Source: Phytohabitans suffuscus (GTDB lineage: Bacteria; Actinomycetota; Actinomycetes; Mycobacteriales; Micromonosporaceae). Taken from it: DNA of 64,000 nucleotides. Position numbers and translations under genes: made by a program. The notes below the pieces were generated by a model. It had not been told where the DNA came from. It worked only from the letters and a program-made list of their open reading frames with translations, and did no database searches. The stretch covers positions 1,178,001 through 1,242,000 of the forward strand of contig NZ_AP022871.1 of assembly GCF_011764565.1 (NCBI RefSeq). Reading direction: 5' to 3'. Within the stretch, counting starts at the first letter, position 1. The number at the start of each line of letters is the position of its first letter. Positions 44,252 to 54,065 of this stretch are shown piece by piece.

Positions 44252-45766
44252 TCAGCCCTCCCCCGCGCGGCCCCGCAGCAGCTCGCGTAGTGCCGGTCCG
44301 TTCACCTTCAGCGCGGGCGTGCGCGGCAGCGCCTCGACGATGTGGATCCGCGCCGGCACCTGGTAGGGGGTGAGGCGTTCCCGCGCGAAGCGCACCAGCT
44401 CTTCCTCGTCCACCGGCTGCGCTGGGTCGATCTCGACCGCCGCTACCGGTACCTGGCCAAGACGCGCGTCGTCGAGCCCGACCACGCCGGCGTCCTGGAC
44501 CGCCGGGTGTTGCTTGAGCGCCTCGGCGACCGTCCCGGTCGAGACCTTGAACCCGCCCCGGATGATCACGTCGTCGGCCCGCCCGACAATCCACAGGAAC
44601 CCGTCCGCGTCCAGCCTGGCTCGGTCGGTGGTGCGCACCCACCGCGCGCCACGCTCCCCCAGCTGCGCCGCCTTGACCTCCAGCAGCCCGACCTCGTCCA
44701 CACCGAGCGGTTCCCCGCTGGCCTCGTCCGTCACCCGTAGCCGCACGCCGGGGTGGGCGCGGCCCACCGAACCACGTTTGCTGTCCGCGTACCGGTGGTG
44801 CTCCCGCAGCGTCCAGCCGGCGATGCCGCCGGCGAACTCCGTCGCCCCGTAGACCACGAGGACCGGGATGCCGTATCGGCGCTCCCACGCCAGCTGATCC
44901 TCCACGCTGATCGGGGCGGTGCCGACCAGGACGCTACGGGCGAAGGAGAGCCGCTCCGGCGGCACCTCGGCGGCCATCACCATCCTCAGCGCGGCCGGCG
45001 GCAGCGTGATCGCCTTCGGCCGGTGCTCGCTGACCAGCTCGAGCCAATCGTCGACCGTGAACCGTTCCAGCAGCGCGATCTTCCGGCCGGCCTGCACGTT
45101 GAGCAGCAACGTGAAGATTCCGCTGACGTGCAGCAGCGGCGCCATCACGATCGCGACGCTGGCACGCAGCCGCACCCCTCCCGCGCCGCGTTCATAGTGG
45201 GCGGCGGCGGCGTATCCGGCGTCGAACCCGCCGTACGTCAAGGGGATGCGCTTGGGTGGCCCGGTCGTACCGCTGGTCAGCATGAGGATCGCGGTACCCG
45301 GCACGGCGAACTCCTCGGCGTCCCCGTGGCGCAGCGGCTCCAGCACCCGGGCTCCGGACTCGTCGACGGCGATCGCCAAGGCACCGGCGGCCTGAGCGGC
45401 CTCACGCACCCCCGGGCGCGCCCAATCCTGCGGGTCGGCCAGCAGCACGGCCGCCGGCAGCGACGGCAGCTCGGCGGCCAGCCGGGCGTCCGGCTGCATC
45501 CCGGAGACGGTGACCAGCGTCTGCCCCTGCGTCAGCAGGGACAGCACGACCGCGACAGTGGCCGGACGGTTGCGCATGACCATCGCCACCGGTGCCCGCG
45601 GCGAAACGCCCTGCTCGGCGAGAACGGCCTGGACGGCGTCGCCGAGCTCACGCAGCCGCCCCCAGCTCGTCCACCGGCCGTGGAACTGCAGGGCGTCCGC
45701 GTCCGGGTCGATCCGCATCACGTCCGCGAGCCGCTGGGACACCGAGTGACCGGTCTCGGCTATCAC
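44252..45766 (-). CDS. AMP-forming acyl-CoA synthetase
   Basis: A 504-residue ANL ligase with phosphate loop MLTSGTTGPPKRIPLTYGG, the segment LVVYGATEFAGGIAGW, DGFLWIVGRADDVIIRGGFKV, and the C-terminal lysine in LPRTPALKVNG. The GTG start overlaps the stop of the ADP-forming synthetase gene (GTGA). It activates a carboxylic acid to CoA. Having an AMP-forming and an ADP-forming ligase side by side suggests two acids or two stages of one pathway. Confidence 0.9.
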   Translation of the reverse strand: MIAETGHSVSQRLADVMRIDPDADALQFHGRWTSWGRLRELGDAVQAVLAEQGVSPRAPVAMVMRNRPATVAVVLSLLTQGQTLVTVSGMQPDARLAAELPSLPAAVLLADPQDWARPGVREAAQAAGALAIAVDESGARVLEPLRHGDAEEFAVPGTAILMLTSGTTGPPKRIPLTYGGFDAGYAAAAHYERGAGGVRLRASVAIVMAPLLHVSGIFTLLLNVQAGRKIALLERFTVDDWLELVSEHRPKAITLPPAALRMVMAAEVPPERLSFARSVLVGTAPISVEDQLAWERRYGIPVLVVYGATEFAGGIAGWTLREHHRYADSKRGSVGRAHPGVRLRVTDEASGEPLGVDEVGLLEVKAAQLGERGARWVRTTDRARLDADGFLWIVGRADDVIIRGGFKVSTGTVAEALKQHPAVQDAGVVGLDDARLGQVPVAAVEIDPAQPVDEEELVRFARERLTPYQVPARIHIVEALPRTPALKVNGPALRELLRGRAGEG

Positions 45767-47846
45767 GCCTGCGGCTCCTTTCCGTCGCGCACCACCAAGG
45801 CGTCGACGGCGACCACCCGCAGCGGTGTGGCGATGAGCGGGTTCACGTCGACCTCCGCCACCGCCGGCTCGCTGAGCGCCAGCCGCTGCACGGCCAGCAC
45901 CGCCTCCACAAGGGACTGCCGGGCCGCGGGACGCAAACCCCGGTGGTGGTTGTTGACCAACCGCCCGGACCAAAGCCTGTCCACCATGTGCTCGGCCCGG
46001 GCACGGTTGAACGGCACCACCGACACCTGGGACTCGGCGACGATCTCCGCGCCGAGACCGCCGCCGGCCAGGGTCACCACCGCGCCATGCACCGGGTCGC
46101 GGGTCATCCCCAGCATCAGCTCGACACCGGCGGGCACCTGCTGCGCGACAAGGATCCGGAACGACGCGTGCGGATCGGGCCGGTGCCGCTCGGCGACGCC
46201 GACCAGTCGGGCGTAAGCCGCCGCGGTGGCCGCGTCCCCGCGTACGCCCAGGATCACACCGCCCACGTCGGACTTGTGCGGCAACCAGCCGGCGTCGATC
46301 TTGAGTACGGCCGGACCGTCCAATGTGGTCACGGCGGCGACCGCGCCGGCCTCGTCGTCGACGACGACCTCCGCGGTGACCGGGATCCCGTACCGACCCA
46401 GCAAGGCCGCTGACGCGGACTCCGGCAACGCGCCGTCACCGGACGCGATGCTCGGCTCAGCCGGCCGCGGAACGCCGGACAGGTCCAGGAAGCGCGTCGC
46501 GGCCCGCGCCTCGGCCAGCTTGCCGGCCACAGCGATCATCGCCGCCGCGTCGGCGAAGCACGTCAGCCCACGCTCGGCCATTCGCGACAGCACGTCTGGT
46601 TGGTGCGCCAAAGCCAGGAACGGCTTGTCGGTGGCCCCCTTCGCCGCCAGCAAAGCCTCCCGGTGCGCCTCGGGCAACGTGCGGGCCACCGTCCCGTACG
46701 CGATGATGTCGAACTCGTCGCTGGACCCGACCGCGTCCAGTACCGCCGCCACCGGCCGCAAATCGTTGACCAGGTTGCCGGTGATGTCTACCGGGTTGCC
46801 CGCGGACCCGAACGCCGGCAGCGCCTCGGCGAGCGTGGCCCGCAGCGCGGCGCTGGGCCGCGGCAGAGCCAGGCCCGCCAGCTCGGTGGTGTCGGCCATC
46901 AGCGCCCCGTTGCCGCCGCTGCTGCTGACTATCACGACCCGGTTGCCCTTGGGGCGCCGCCCGGCGGCGAATCCCCGGGTGACGTCGACCAGTTGGCGGA
47001 TCGTGTCGACCACCACGATGCCGTTCTGTTCGCAGGCGGCCACGAACGTGGCGTACGAGCCGGCGAGCGCGGCGGTATGGCTCAACGCCGCGGTGGCCCC
47101 CGCTCGGTGCGGCCGAGTTTGAGCAGCACCACCTGCCGGCCTGACTCGGCGGCGCGCCGTCCGGCGGCCAGGACCGCCCCGGCGTTGGCCACCCCCTCGA
47201 CCAGCATGGCGATCACTTCCGGTGCGTCCCGGTCACTGTCGAGCAGTTCCAGGGCCAACTCTCCGGCGGACACGTCCAGCTCGTTGCCGGTCGCGGCCCA
47301 GAAACCGACGCCGGCGCCGTCGTCGCGCAGCAGGCTCGCGGTGCCGATACCCATCGAGCCGCTCTGCGCCAGCACCGCGATGTTGCCGTCCCTGACTTCG
47401 AACGGCACCCGGGTGAACGTCGCGGTCAACCCGCGCCGGAAGTTGGCGAACCCGAGGCAGTTCGGCCCCAGCAGCCGCAGGCCCGTGTCGGCGACCAACT
47501 GGATCAGCTCCGCCTGCAGCGCCTGCCCGTCTGCGCCGACCTCGGCGAAGCCGGAGGAGTACACCACCGCGCCCTGGACCCCTGACTCCGCACTCTCCTT
47601 CAGCAAGGTTGGGATCTGCCGACCAGCGGCGGCGGCCAGCACCAGGTCGACCGGCTGGCCGATCGCGCTGATCGTCGGGTAGGCCGTCAGCCCGCTGACG
47701 GTGTCGTAGTTCGGATTGATCGGGTAGATCGGCCCGCCGAAGCTGGCGGTGAGCTGTCCGATGATCCGCCCGCCGACCGAGTCCGCCTTGCGGGAGGCGC
47801 CGATGACGGCGATGCTGCGGGGGTCCAGAAACGCGCTGAGTGTCAC
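45763..47846 (-). pseudogene. ADP-forming acyl-CoA synthetase, frameshifted
   Basis: Two frames together give about 694 residues. The first (47846 to about 47100) has the CoA-binding domain SIAVIGASRKADSVGGRII and the LLGPNCLGFANF and VLAQSGSMGIG of the ligase domain. The second holds SHTAALAGSYATF with the phosphorylated His, further ligase domain, and an ATP-grasp domain (LLGRYGIPVTAE, KSDVGGVILG). The break is inside the ligase domain, just before the catalytic His, so this is not a natural alpha/beta subunit split. One G appears lost in the five-base run at 47097-47101. The repaired order is CoA-binding, ligase, ATP-grasp. Confidence 0.85.
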
Positions 47847-47862
47847 CGTTTCGATCCGTCCT

Positions 47863-49491
47863 CTACTTCAGCCACAGATAGTGCGGGCGCAGACCCCAGT
47901 CCTCCGGGGCCAGGAACGGCTGCTGCGTGGCCGCGACCTTGTCGGAGGCGGCGGCGATCCGCGACCGCAGGCTCAACGGGAAGATGACCCCGCGTTTGAT
48001 GACCTCGGCCTGTAGTTCCTTGAGCACGGGCGCACGCTGCTCGGCGGACTCGGCCAGGCCCTGCTCGTATCGGCTCTCCAGGTCCTGCAGGTCGGTGAGC
48101 TTGAACGGGTTGTACGGGCCCTTGTTGGAGACGCTGCGGGTCCACCACTGGTCGATGTCGACGGCGGTGGGAATCAGATACGAGACGGGGTACGCACCCT
48201 TGCGCTGCGCGGCGGTGTACTCCGACGGCGGCAGGTCCACGATCTTGGCGTTGATCCCGCCGACGGCCAGCATCTGCTGTACGGCCACCACCCCGGGCGC
48301 GATCGAGGTGGTGCTGGGGAAGTCGAAGCTGAACCCGTCCGGGTAACCGGCCTCGGTCAGCAACTGCTTGGCCCGCTGCACGTCCAGCGCGCGGTCGTTG
48401 AGCGCCTCGTTGTACCAGGGCCTGGACGGGGACGAGAAACCGCCGGCGGGAAAGCCGCTGCGGCCCAGCACCGCGACGTTGAACCCGTCCCGGTCGATCA
48501 GCAGCCCGATCGCCTCGCGTACCCGCTGGTCCGCCAGGGCCGGCACCACCTTCCCGGCCCGGTCCATGATGATCACCGACGTGGTGATGGTCAGGTCCGA
48601 GAACACCCGCGACCCTGGAATGTCCACGAGCGCCTTGTTGGCGTCCGGCACATAGTTGATCAGGTCCACCTGGCCACTGGTGAACGCGTTGAGCCGCGCG
48701 GTGGGATCGGCGATGATGTTGACCTCGACCCGCTGCACTCGCACCGCGTCCTTGTTCCAGTAGCGATCGTTCGCCGTGTACACCTGCTTGGTGCCCTCGG
48801 CGAACTCGCCCGGCTGGAAGATCCAGCCACCGGAGCCGGCCGGCTGGCGGGTCAGGTCCCGCTTCTCGGCGATCGCCGCCGGGCTGACCATCATGCCCGC
48901 CGGCGTGGCCATGTTGTAGTAGAAGTTCGGGTACGGCCGGGTGAACTCGACCAGCGCCACGAACTCGCTCTCCGCGGTCACCGACTTGATCGGGCTGTAC
49001 ATGTTGGCGTTGGGGCTCGTGGTGGTCGCCGCGGCCCGTTCGAGGTTCGCCTTGACCGCCGCCGCGTCGAACTTGGCCCCGTCGTGGAACACCACGTCCT
49101 CGCGGAGCGTCAACCGCACGCTGGAGGCGGTGGGCTCCTCCCACTTGGCGACGAGCCACGGAACCGGCTTGTAGTCCTTGTCGATCTGGAACAGCGGGTC
49201 GTACTCGGCAAGCATGTTCGAGCCCTGATGCAGGGTCACCGCCACCGGATCGAACGAGTTGTTGGTGATCCAGGAGCCGACCCGCAGTGTGCCGGTTGGG
49301 GTGCTCGGGGCTCCATCGGCCTGGACCATCGCGGCCAGCGCCTCCTGGCTGGTGTGCTGGGCGAGAGCCTCTCCATCGCTCCCGTCCTCGGAGCCGCCGC
49401 CACCGCAGGCGCCGATGAGTAGTGTCAGTCCCACGGCGAACGCGCCGAGCCGGACTCCTCGTCTACCGAGTCGTGTTGGCATGGCTATCAT
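47863..49491 (-). CDS. Oligopeptide-type ABC transporter substrate-binding lipoprotein
   Basis: A 542-residue SBP_bac_5-family lipoprotein. The lipobox LLIGAC has Cys at 29, then a Gly/Ser/Asp linker. The body has LRVGSWITNNSFDPVAVT, the family segment LTLREDVVFHDGAKFDAAAVKANLE, and DPTARLNAFTSGQVDLI. Such proteins bind peptides, nickel, or many other solutes. Here it lies within a fatty-acid-type operon and probably captures the pathway substrate. The ATG at 49482 has better ribosome-site spacing than the one at 49491. It follows the two ATPase genes. Confidence 0.9.
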   Translation of the reverse strand: MIAMPTRLGRRGVRLGAFAVGLTLLIGACGGGGSEDGSDGEALAQHTSQEALAAMVQADGAPSTPTGTLRVGSWITNNSFDPVAVTLHQGSNMLAEYDPLFQIDKDYKPVPWLVAKWEEPTASSVRLTLREDVVFHDGAKFDAAAVKANLERAAATTTSPNANMYSPIKSVTAESEFVALVEFTRPYPNFYYNMATPAGMMVSPAAIAEKRDLTRQPAGSGGWIFQPGEFAEGTKQVYTANDRYWNKDAVRVQRVEVNIIADPTARLNAFTSGQVDLINYVPDANKALVDIPGSRVFSDLTITTSVIIMDRAGKVVPALADQRVREAIGLLIDRDGFNVAVLGRSGFPAGGFSSPSRPWYNEALNDRALDVQRAKQLLTEAGYPDGFSFDFPSTTSIAPGVVAVQQMLAVGGINAKIVDLPPSEYTAAQRKGAYPVSYLIPTAVDIDQWWTRSVSNKGPYNPFKLTDLQDLESRYEQGLAESAEQRAPVLKELQAEVIKRGVIFPLSLRSRIAAASDKVAATQQPFLAPEDWGLRPHYLWLK

Positions 49492-49518
49492 CTCTTTCGT
49501 GGAGTAGCGATGCCCGTC

Positions 49519-50577
49519 CTATCTGGACAGTGCTGAAACAGTTGAGCTCGGACCGCCCGCGAGCGCGCGGTCAGCGGCGAAACAGGCGATCTGGCCGCCG
49601 CCTGGTACGGCAGTCGGTGCGGGGAAGGCCGTCGCGCACGCCTGCGTGCGCAGCGGGCAGCGGTGAAAGAAGGGGCAACCGGCCGGAGTGGGCCCGGTGC
49701 CGACGTCCGGCAGTGGCGCGTCGAAGCGACGCGCCGGCCGGGGCGGCCGCATCGCCCGCGGCACCGGCTCGGGGACCGCGTCGAACAGTAGCCGCGTGTA
49801 CGGGTGCCGGGGCGCGCCGCACACCCGGTCGGCCGGACCGCTCTCCATGATCCGACCCCGGTACATCACCGCGACGTCGTGACAGGCGTGCCGCACCAGC
49901 GCCAAGTCGTGCGCGATGAACAAGTACGAGATGCCACGATCGCGCCGGATGTCGTCAAGCAGGTTGACGATCTGGCTCTGCACCGAGACGTCCAGCGCGC
50001 TCACCGGCTCGTCGAGCACGATCAGCCGGGGGTCGACCGCCAGAGCCTTCGCGATCGCGACCCGCTGGCGCTGCCCGCCGGACAGCTCGTACGGGTACCG
50101 GGTCAGGTGGGCCGCGCTCAACCCCACCATCTCCAGCAACTCCCGGACCCGCGCCTGGCGCTGCCGCGAATCCAGGTCGAAGTGGATGCGCAACGGCTCG
50201 TCGAGGATCTGGCGCACCTCCATGAGCGGGTCGAGGGAGCCAAGCGGATCCTGGAACACCGCCTGCACCGCCCGTCGATACTCCAGCGGCGCACCGCCGC
50301 GGAAGCGGTCCAGCTGGAACCCCGCCGCGGTGATCGCACCCCGGTCGGGTGTGATCAACCGCAGCACCGCCCGGCCGAGCGTGGTCTTGCCCGATCCGGA
50401 TTCCCCGACCAGCCCGAGCGTGCGGCCCTGGGCGAGGAACAGGCTCGCCCCGGAGACGGCCGGCACCAGCGTCCGCGCTGACCACGGCCGTCGCCGTCCA
50501 CCCTTGAACGTGACCCAGAGGTCCTCGACCGTGAGCACGTCGTCGTCCGGCGCCGTCGGCCGGTGGGCGGCGGTCAT
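49519..50577 (-). CDS. Oligopeptide-type ABC transporter ATPase (DppF/OppF-like)
   Basis: A 352-residue ATPase with Walker A GESGSGKTT, AVFQDPLGSLDP at the Q-loop, signature LSGGQRQRVAIAKAL and Walker B LIVLDEPVSALD. The C-terminal oligopeptide extension has CPFFHRCPLRTQAC and a later Cys, as in family members with an iron-sulfur-like Cys cluster. The ATG overlaps the stop of the fused permease-ATPase (ATGA). It works with the DppD half of that protein. Confidence 0.92.
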   Translation of the reverse strand: MTAAHRPTAPDDDVLTVEDLWVTFKGGRRRPWSARTLVPAVSGASLFLAQGRTLGLVGESGSGKTTLGRAVLRLITPDRGAITAAGFQLDRFRGGAPLEYRRAVQAVFQDPLGSLDPLMEVRQILDEPLRIHFDLDSRQRQARVRELLEMVGLSAAHLTRYPYELSGGQRQRVAIAKALAVDPRLIVLDEPVSALDVSVQSQIVNLLDDIRRDRGISYLFIAHDLALVRHACHDVAVMYRGRIMESGPADRVCGAPRHPYTRLLFDAVPEPVPRAMRPPRPARRFDAPLPDVGTGPTPAGCPFFHRCPLRTQACATAFPAPTAVPGGGQIACFAADRALAGGPSSTVSALSR

Positions 50578-52595
50578 GGCGTGGTCCCCGAGCCGGCGGC
50601 GGACGGTACACCGGCGTGCGTGTCCAGGCGGTCCCGGCTGATACCGTGCAATCGCAGCTCGCCGGCGCGCACACAGCGCGCCGCGCGACCCGATTCCCCC
50701 AGGCCGGTCAACGGCACCGGCGAGTGCCGGCAGGGCTCCTCGACGAAGTCGCAGCGGTCGGCGAAGTGGCAGCCAATCGGCCAGTCGACCGGCGCGGGTA
50801 CGACACCGCGGATCGACGCGAGCGGCCCGTTCGACGCCTCGTTGCGGGGCACCGAGTCCAGCAGCCCCTGGGTGTACGGGTGGCGCGGCTGGGCGAACAC
50901 CTCGGCAACCGGCCCGTACTCGACCAACTGCCCGGCGTACATGGTGGCGACCGTGTCCGCGACTTCGGCGACCACACCCAGATCGTGGGTGATCAGCAGG
51001 ATCGCCAGGCCCCGTTCGTCACGCAGGTCGGACAGCAGGCGCAGGATCTGCTTCTGCACGGTGACGTCCAGCGCGGTGGTGGGCTCGTCGGCGACCAGAA
51101 CCTCGGGGTCGCAGGAGAGCGCCATCGCTATCATGACGCGCTGCGCCATGCCGCCGGAGAACTGGAACGGGTAGTCGTGGAAGCGCTGCGCGGGGTTCGG
51201 GATGCCGACCCGGTCGAACAGGTCGATGGCCAGCGCCCTGGCTTGGCGCCGGGAGACATCCCGGTGCTCTCGGATCGCCTCGCACACCTGGTTGCCCACG
51301 GTGAAGGTCGGGTTCAGGCTGCCAAGCGGATCCTGGAACACCACACCGATCCGGTTGCCGCGGATGGCTCGCATCGCCGCGAAGTCCAACCCACTGATCT
51401 CCTGGTCGGCCAGCCGGATGCTGGACGCGGTAACCAGGCCGGGGTGCGCGACCAGCCCAAGCATCGACATGGCCGTGACGCTCTTGCCGCTACCGGACTC
51501 GCCGACCAGGCAGAGCAGCTCACCGCGGTGCAGTCGCAGGTCCACGCCCCGCACGACCTCGACCCGCCCGTGTCCGTGCTGCGGGAACGACACGCTCAGG
51601 TTGCGCACCTCGAGCGCGACCGGCCGCTCGGGCAACGCGGACGGAACCGGCTCGCTCACCGCGCGCTCCGGCTCGGCCCTGCGGACCACGTTGAGCCCCA
51701 GGCGGCCCACGGTGATCTCGCGGCTGAAAAGGTCGCGCATCCCTTCGCCGATCTGGTTGATGCCCAGCACGGTGATGAAGATGGCCATGCCCGGTGGTAC
51801 GGCGAGGAAGAAGTTCTGGCGTATGGTGGCCTGCGCCTCGGCGAGCATCGAGCCCCAGCTGGCGGTCGGCTGGGTCACGCCCAGTCCCAGGTACGAGAGG
51901 GTCGCTTCGGCGATGATCGCGGTGGCGAACATGAGCGTGGCCTGCACGATGATCGGCGGGGCGATGTTGGCCAGGATGTGGCGGAACAGGATGCGGCGCG
52001 CACCGGCGCCGGAGACACGCAGGCCGTCCACGTACAGCTCTTCCCGGGCCGCGAGCACCTCGCCACGAACCAGGCGCAGCACGGACATCGCATAGACGAG
52101 GCCGACGACCGCCATCGCGTTGGGCAGCCCTCTGCCGACCGCCGCGATCACCGCGATCGCCAGCACCAGAAACGGCACCGACATGACGCCGTCGACCAAG
52201 CGCATGAGGATCCGGTCCAGCCAGCCGCCGACGTACCCGATGACCAGCCCGGCCGGGACCCCGACGGCCATCGCGATGCCGACCGCCTCGACCGCGGCCA
52301 GCAGCGCGACCTGACCGCCGTACAGCAACCGGGTCAGCACGTCCCGGCCGTTACGGTCGGCGCCGAGCCAGTGCTCCCACGAGGGTGGGGCGAAGCTGTC
52401 GGCGAGCGTACCGGTGTTCGGGTCGTACGGGCTCAGCAGCGCGGCGAAGGTGACGGCGAGCACGATGACACCGACGATCGCGCCCCAGGCCACCAGCGCG
52501 CGTTGGCGAAGGACCCGGCCGACCAAGCGGCCCGATCCCGGACGCCGGCCGCGGCCGGCCGGGGACTGCGCTGTACCGGAGATGGTTTCGCTCAT
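50574..52595 (-). CDS. Fused oligopeptide-type ABC permease and ATPase (DppC-DppD)
   Basis: A 673-residue fusion. Residues 1-295 form a DppC-type permease: WEHWLGADRNGRDVLTRLLY, then the EAA-like loop AAREELYVDGLRVSGAGARR, and ATLSYLGLGVTQPTASWG. After a charged linker (about 300-325) comes a DppD ATPase with Walker A GESGSGKS at 365-372, signature FSGGMAQRVMIAMAL and Walker B VLVADEPTTALD. Its C-terminus has the Cys-rich CHFADRC and EEPCRH motifs. The ATG at 52595 overlaps the DppB stop and its own stop overlaps DppF. Confidence 0.92.
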   Translation of the reverse strand: MSETISGTAQSPAGRGRRPGSGRLVGRVLRQRALVAWGAIVGVIVLAVTFAALLSPYDPNTGTLADSFAPPSWEHWLGADRNGRDVLTRLLYGGQVALLAAVEAVGIAMAVGVPAGLVIGYVGGWLDRILMRLVDGVMSVPFLVLAIAVIAAVGRGLPNAMAVVGLVYAMSVLRLVRGEVLAAREELYVDGLRVSGAGARRILFRHILANIAPPIIVQATLMFATAIIAEATLSYLGLGVTQPTASWGSMLAEAQATIRQNFFLAVPPGMAIFITVLGINQIGEGMRDLFSREITVGRLGLNVVRRAEPERAVSEPVPSALPERPVALEVRNLSVSFPQHGHGRVEVVRGVDLRLHRGELLCLVGESGSGKSVTAMSMLGLVAHPGLVTASSIRLADQEISGLDFAAMRAIRGNRIGVVFQDPLGSLNPTFTVGNQVCEAIREHRDVSRRQARALAIDLFDRVGIPNPAQRFHDYPFQFSGGMAQRVMIAMALSCDPEVLVADEPTTALDVTVQKQILRLLSDLRDERGLAILLITHDLGVVAEVADTVATMYAGQLVEYGPVAEVFAQPRHPYTQGLLDSVPRNEASNGPLASIRGVVPAPVDWPIGCHFADRCDFVEEPCRHSPVPLTGLGESGRAARCVRAGELRLHGISRDRLDTHAGVPSAAGSGTTP

Positions 52596-53533
52596 GCCGC
52601 TCGTACCTTCGGATTCAGCCACGTGTACGACACGTCGACCAGCAGGTTGACCAGCACGACCACGACGACGGCGAACAGCACCACGGCCTGGATGACGTTC
52701 GGGTCGTAGCGCAGCACCGCGTCGATGGTCAACGAGCCGAGTCCGGGCAGGGCGAAGAGGCGTTCGATCACGATCGCCCCGCCGAGCAGATGCGCGACCT
52801 GGAACGACACCGAGGTCACCACCGGCGAGGCGGCGTTGCGCGCGGCGTGCTTGAACACGACCCGCCGTCGCGAGTGCCCTTTGCTCAACGCGGTACGGGT
52901 GTAGTCCTGCTGCAACGCGATGATCATACTGGAGCGGGCCTGTCGGGCGAGCGCGGCCGCGACACCGACCCCGAGCGCCAGTGACGGCAGGATCAAGCTG
53001 TGCAGCCAGCCGCCGAAGCTCGCGCTCGGCCGTACGTATCCGGTCGCCGGGAACCACGCCATCTTGAGCGCGAGGAAGTAGATGATCAGCATGCCGATGA
53101 AGAAGCTCGGCGCTGCTTGCCCGACGGTCGAGAGCAGGATGACGCCGCGGTCGAGCCGGCTGCCGGCGACGACCGAGGCGAGCAGTCCGAGACCGACGCC
53201 GAGCAAGACGCCGACAAGCAGCCCACCGACCGTGAGCGAGAGTGTCACCGGCAGCGCGGCCATGAAGAGATCGGTCACCGATGCGCCGGTGTAGATCGAG
53301 GTGCCCAGGTCGCCGCGGACGACGCCGCCCAGCCATTCCCCGTACCGCTCCAGCGCCGGCTGGTCCAGTCCCTTCTCGTGGCGCAGTTGGTCTATCTGCT
53401 CCTGGGTCGCGTTGCCGCCGAGGATGATCTCCGCAGGGTCGACGTTCGAGGCCAGCGAGAGGAAGAAGGTACCGCTCACGACCAGGAGCACCAAAGGGAT
53501 GATCGTGAGCAAACGGACGAATACCGTGCGCAT
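52592..53533 (-). CDS. Oligopeptide-type ABC permease (DppB-like)
   Basis: A 313-residue membrane protein with six or so hydrophobic segments: MRTVFVRLLTIIPLVLLVVS at the start, EKGLDQPALERYGEWLGGVV and GDLGTSIYTG typical for DppB, and LPSLALGVGVAAALARQARS with the EAA-like loop. The ATG at 53533 has a GGGGGG site 5 nt upstream. It is the first gene of the eight-gene operon that runs to 42086. Part of a TetR-type operator lies 92 bp upstream. Confidence 0.9.
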   Translation of the reverse strand: MRTVFVRLLTIIPLVLLVVSGTFFLSLASNVDPAEIILGGNATQEQIDQLRHEKGLDQPALERYGEWLGGVVRGDLGTSIYTGASVTDLFMAALPVTLSLTVGGLLVGVLLGVGLGLLASVVAGSRLDRGVILLSTVGQAAPSFFIGMLIIYFLALKMAWFPATGYVRPSASFGGWLHSLILPSLALGVGVAAALARQARSSMIIALQQDYTRTALSKGHSRRRVVFKHAARNAASPVVTSVSFQVAHLLGGAIVIERLFALPGLGSLTIDAVLRYDPNVIQAVVLFAVVVVVLVNLLVDVSYTWLNPKVRAA

Positions 53534-54065
53534 CGAACCCCCCTTCGCCGCGCCTCGGCGCACCGTGCTGTCAAGCGCGGGTTAACGATGTAACAAGATC
53601 GGTCTGGACTCTGTCATCGTGCATTGTACCGTCCAGTCAGTCAAGAACCTGAGGGCAAGCCATTGCCATCCACCCGCCAACCCGCCACTCGAAGGACCCA
53701 ACATCCGAGTTGTCACAGCGCTGACCAGGCACAGATAGGCTCGTAGAAGCACACTAGGTTCACTTCCCCACCACGGACCAACGACAACAATCGATAAGTA
53801 TTGACCGGTCGGTCAGCTGCCGATGTCCGCCCAGCGCAACCGACGGGGGTTCGACGTCGCACCCTGAGCTGCGATGCGACACCGGTCGCTTCTCCCCGAA
53901 GCGGAGCGGGCGACGCGGGCGCGGGAGTGGCGCCGGGCGGACGCCGCCGGCACACCGCGCACGGTGGTGGCGGGCACGATCTGGGCACGGTCGGTCGGTG
54001 TGTAGCGCCCGAAGATCGATCGTGGTTGAATCGCTGAAACGTTCCAAGGACTGGGAGGACATGCC
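53534..54065. promoter_or_regulatory. Divergent promoter region of the importer operon and rhamnosidase
   Basis: About 530 nt without a gene. It holds TGTACCGTCCAGTCAG at 53625-53640, half of which fits the regulon palindrome, and TGACCG-GT-CGGTCA at 53802-53815, a clean dyad of related but not identical sequence. Small frames here have no family resemblance. Confidence 0.45.
53625..53640. promoter_or_regulatory. Partial TetR-type operator, copy 6
   Basis: The left half TGTACCG is exact while the right half is degenerate. Its position upstream of the importer operon matches the pattern of the other five copies, so it may be a weaker site. Confidence 0.4.

Noticed and set aside
45763..47846. 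A natural alpha/beta two-gene acyl-CoA synthetase with a TTGA overlap
   Set aside because: The break falls inside the ligase domain just before the catalytic His, not at the known subunit boundary, and one extra G in the run restores the frame.
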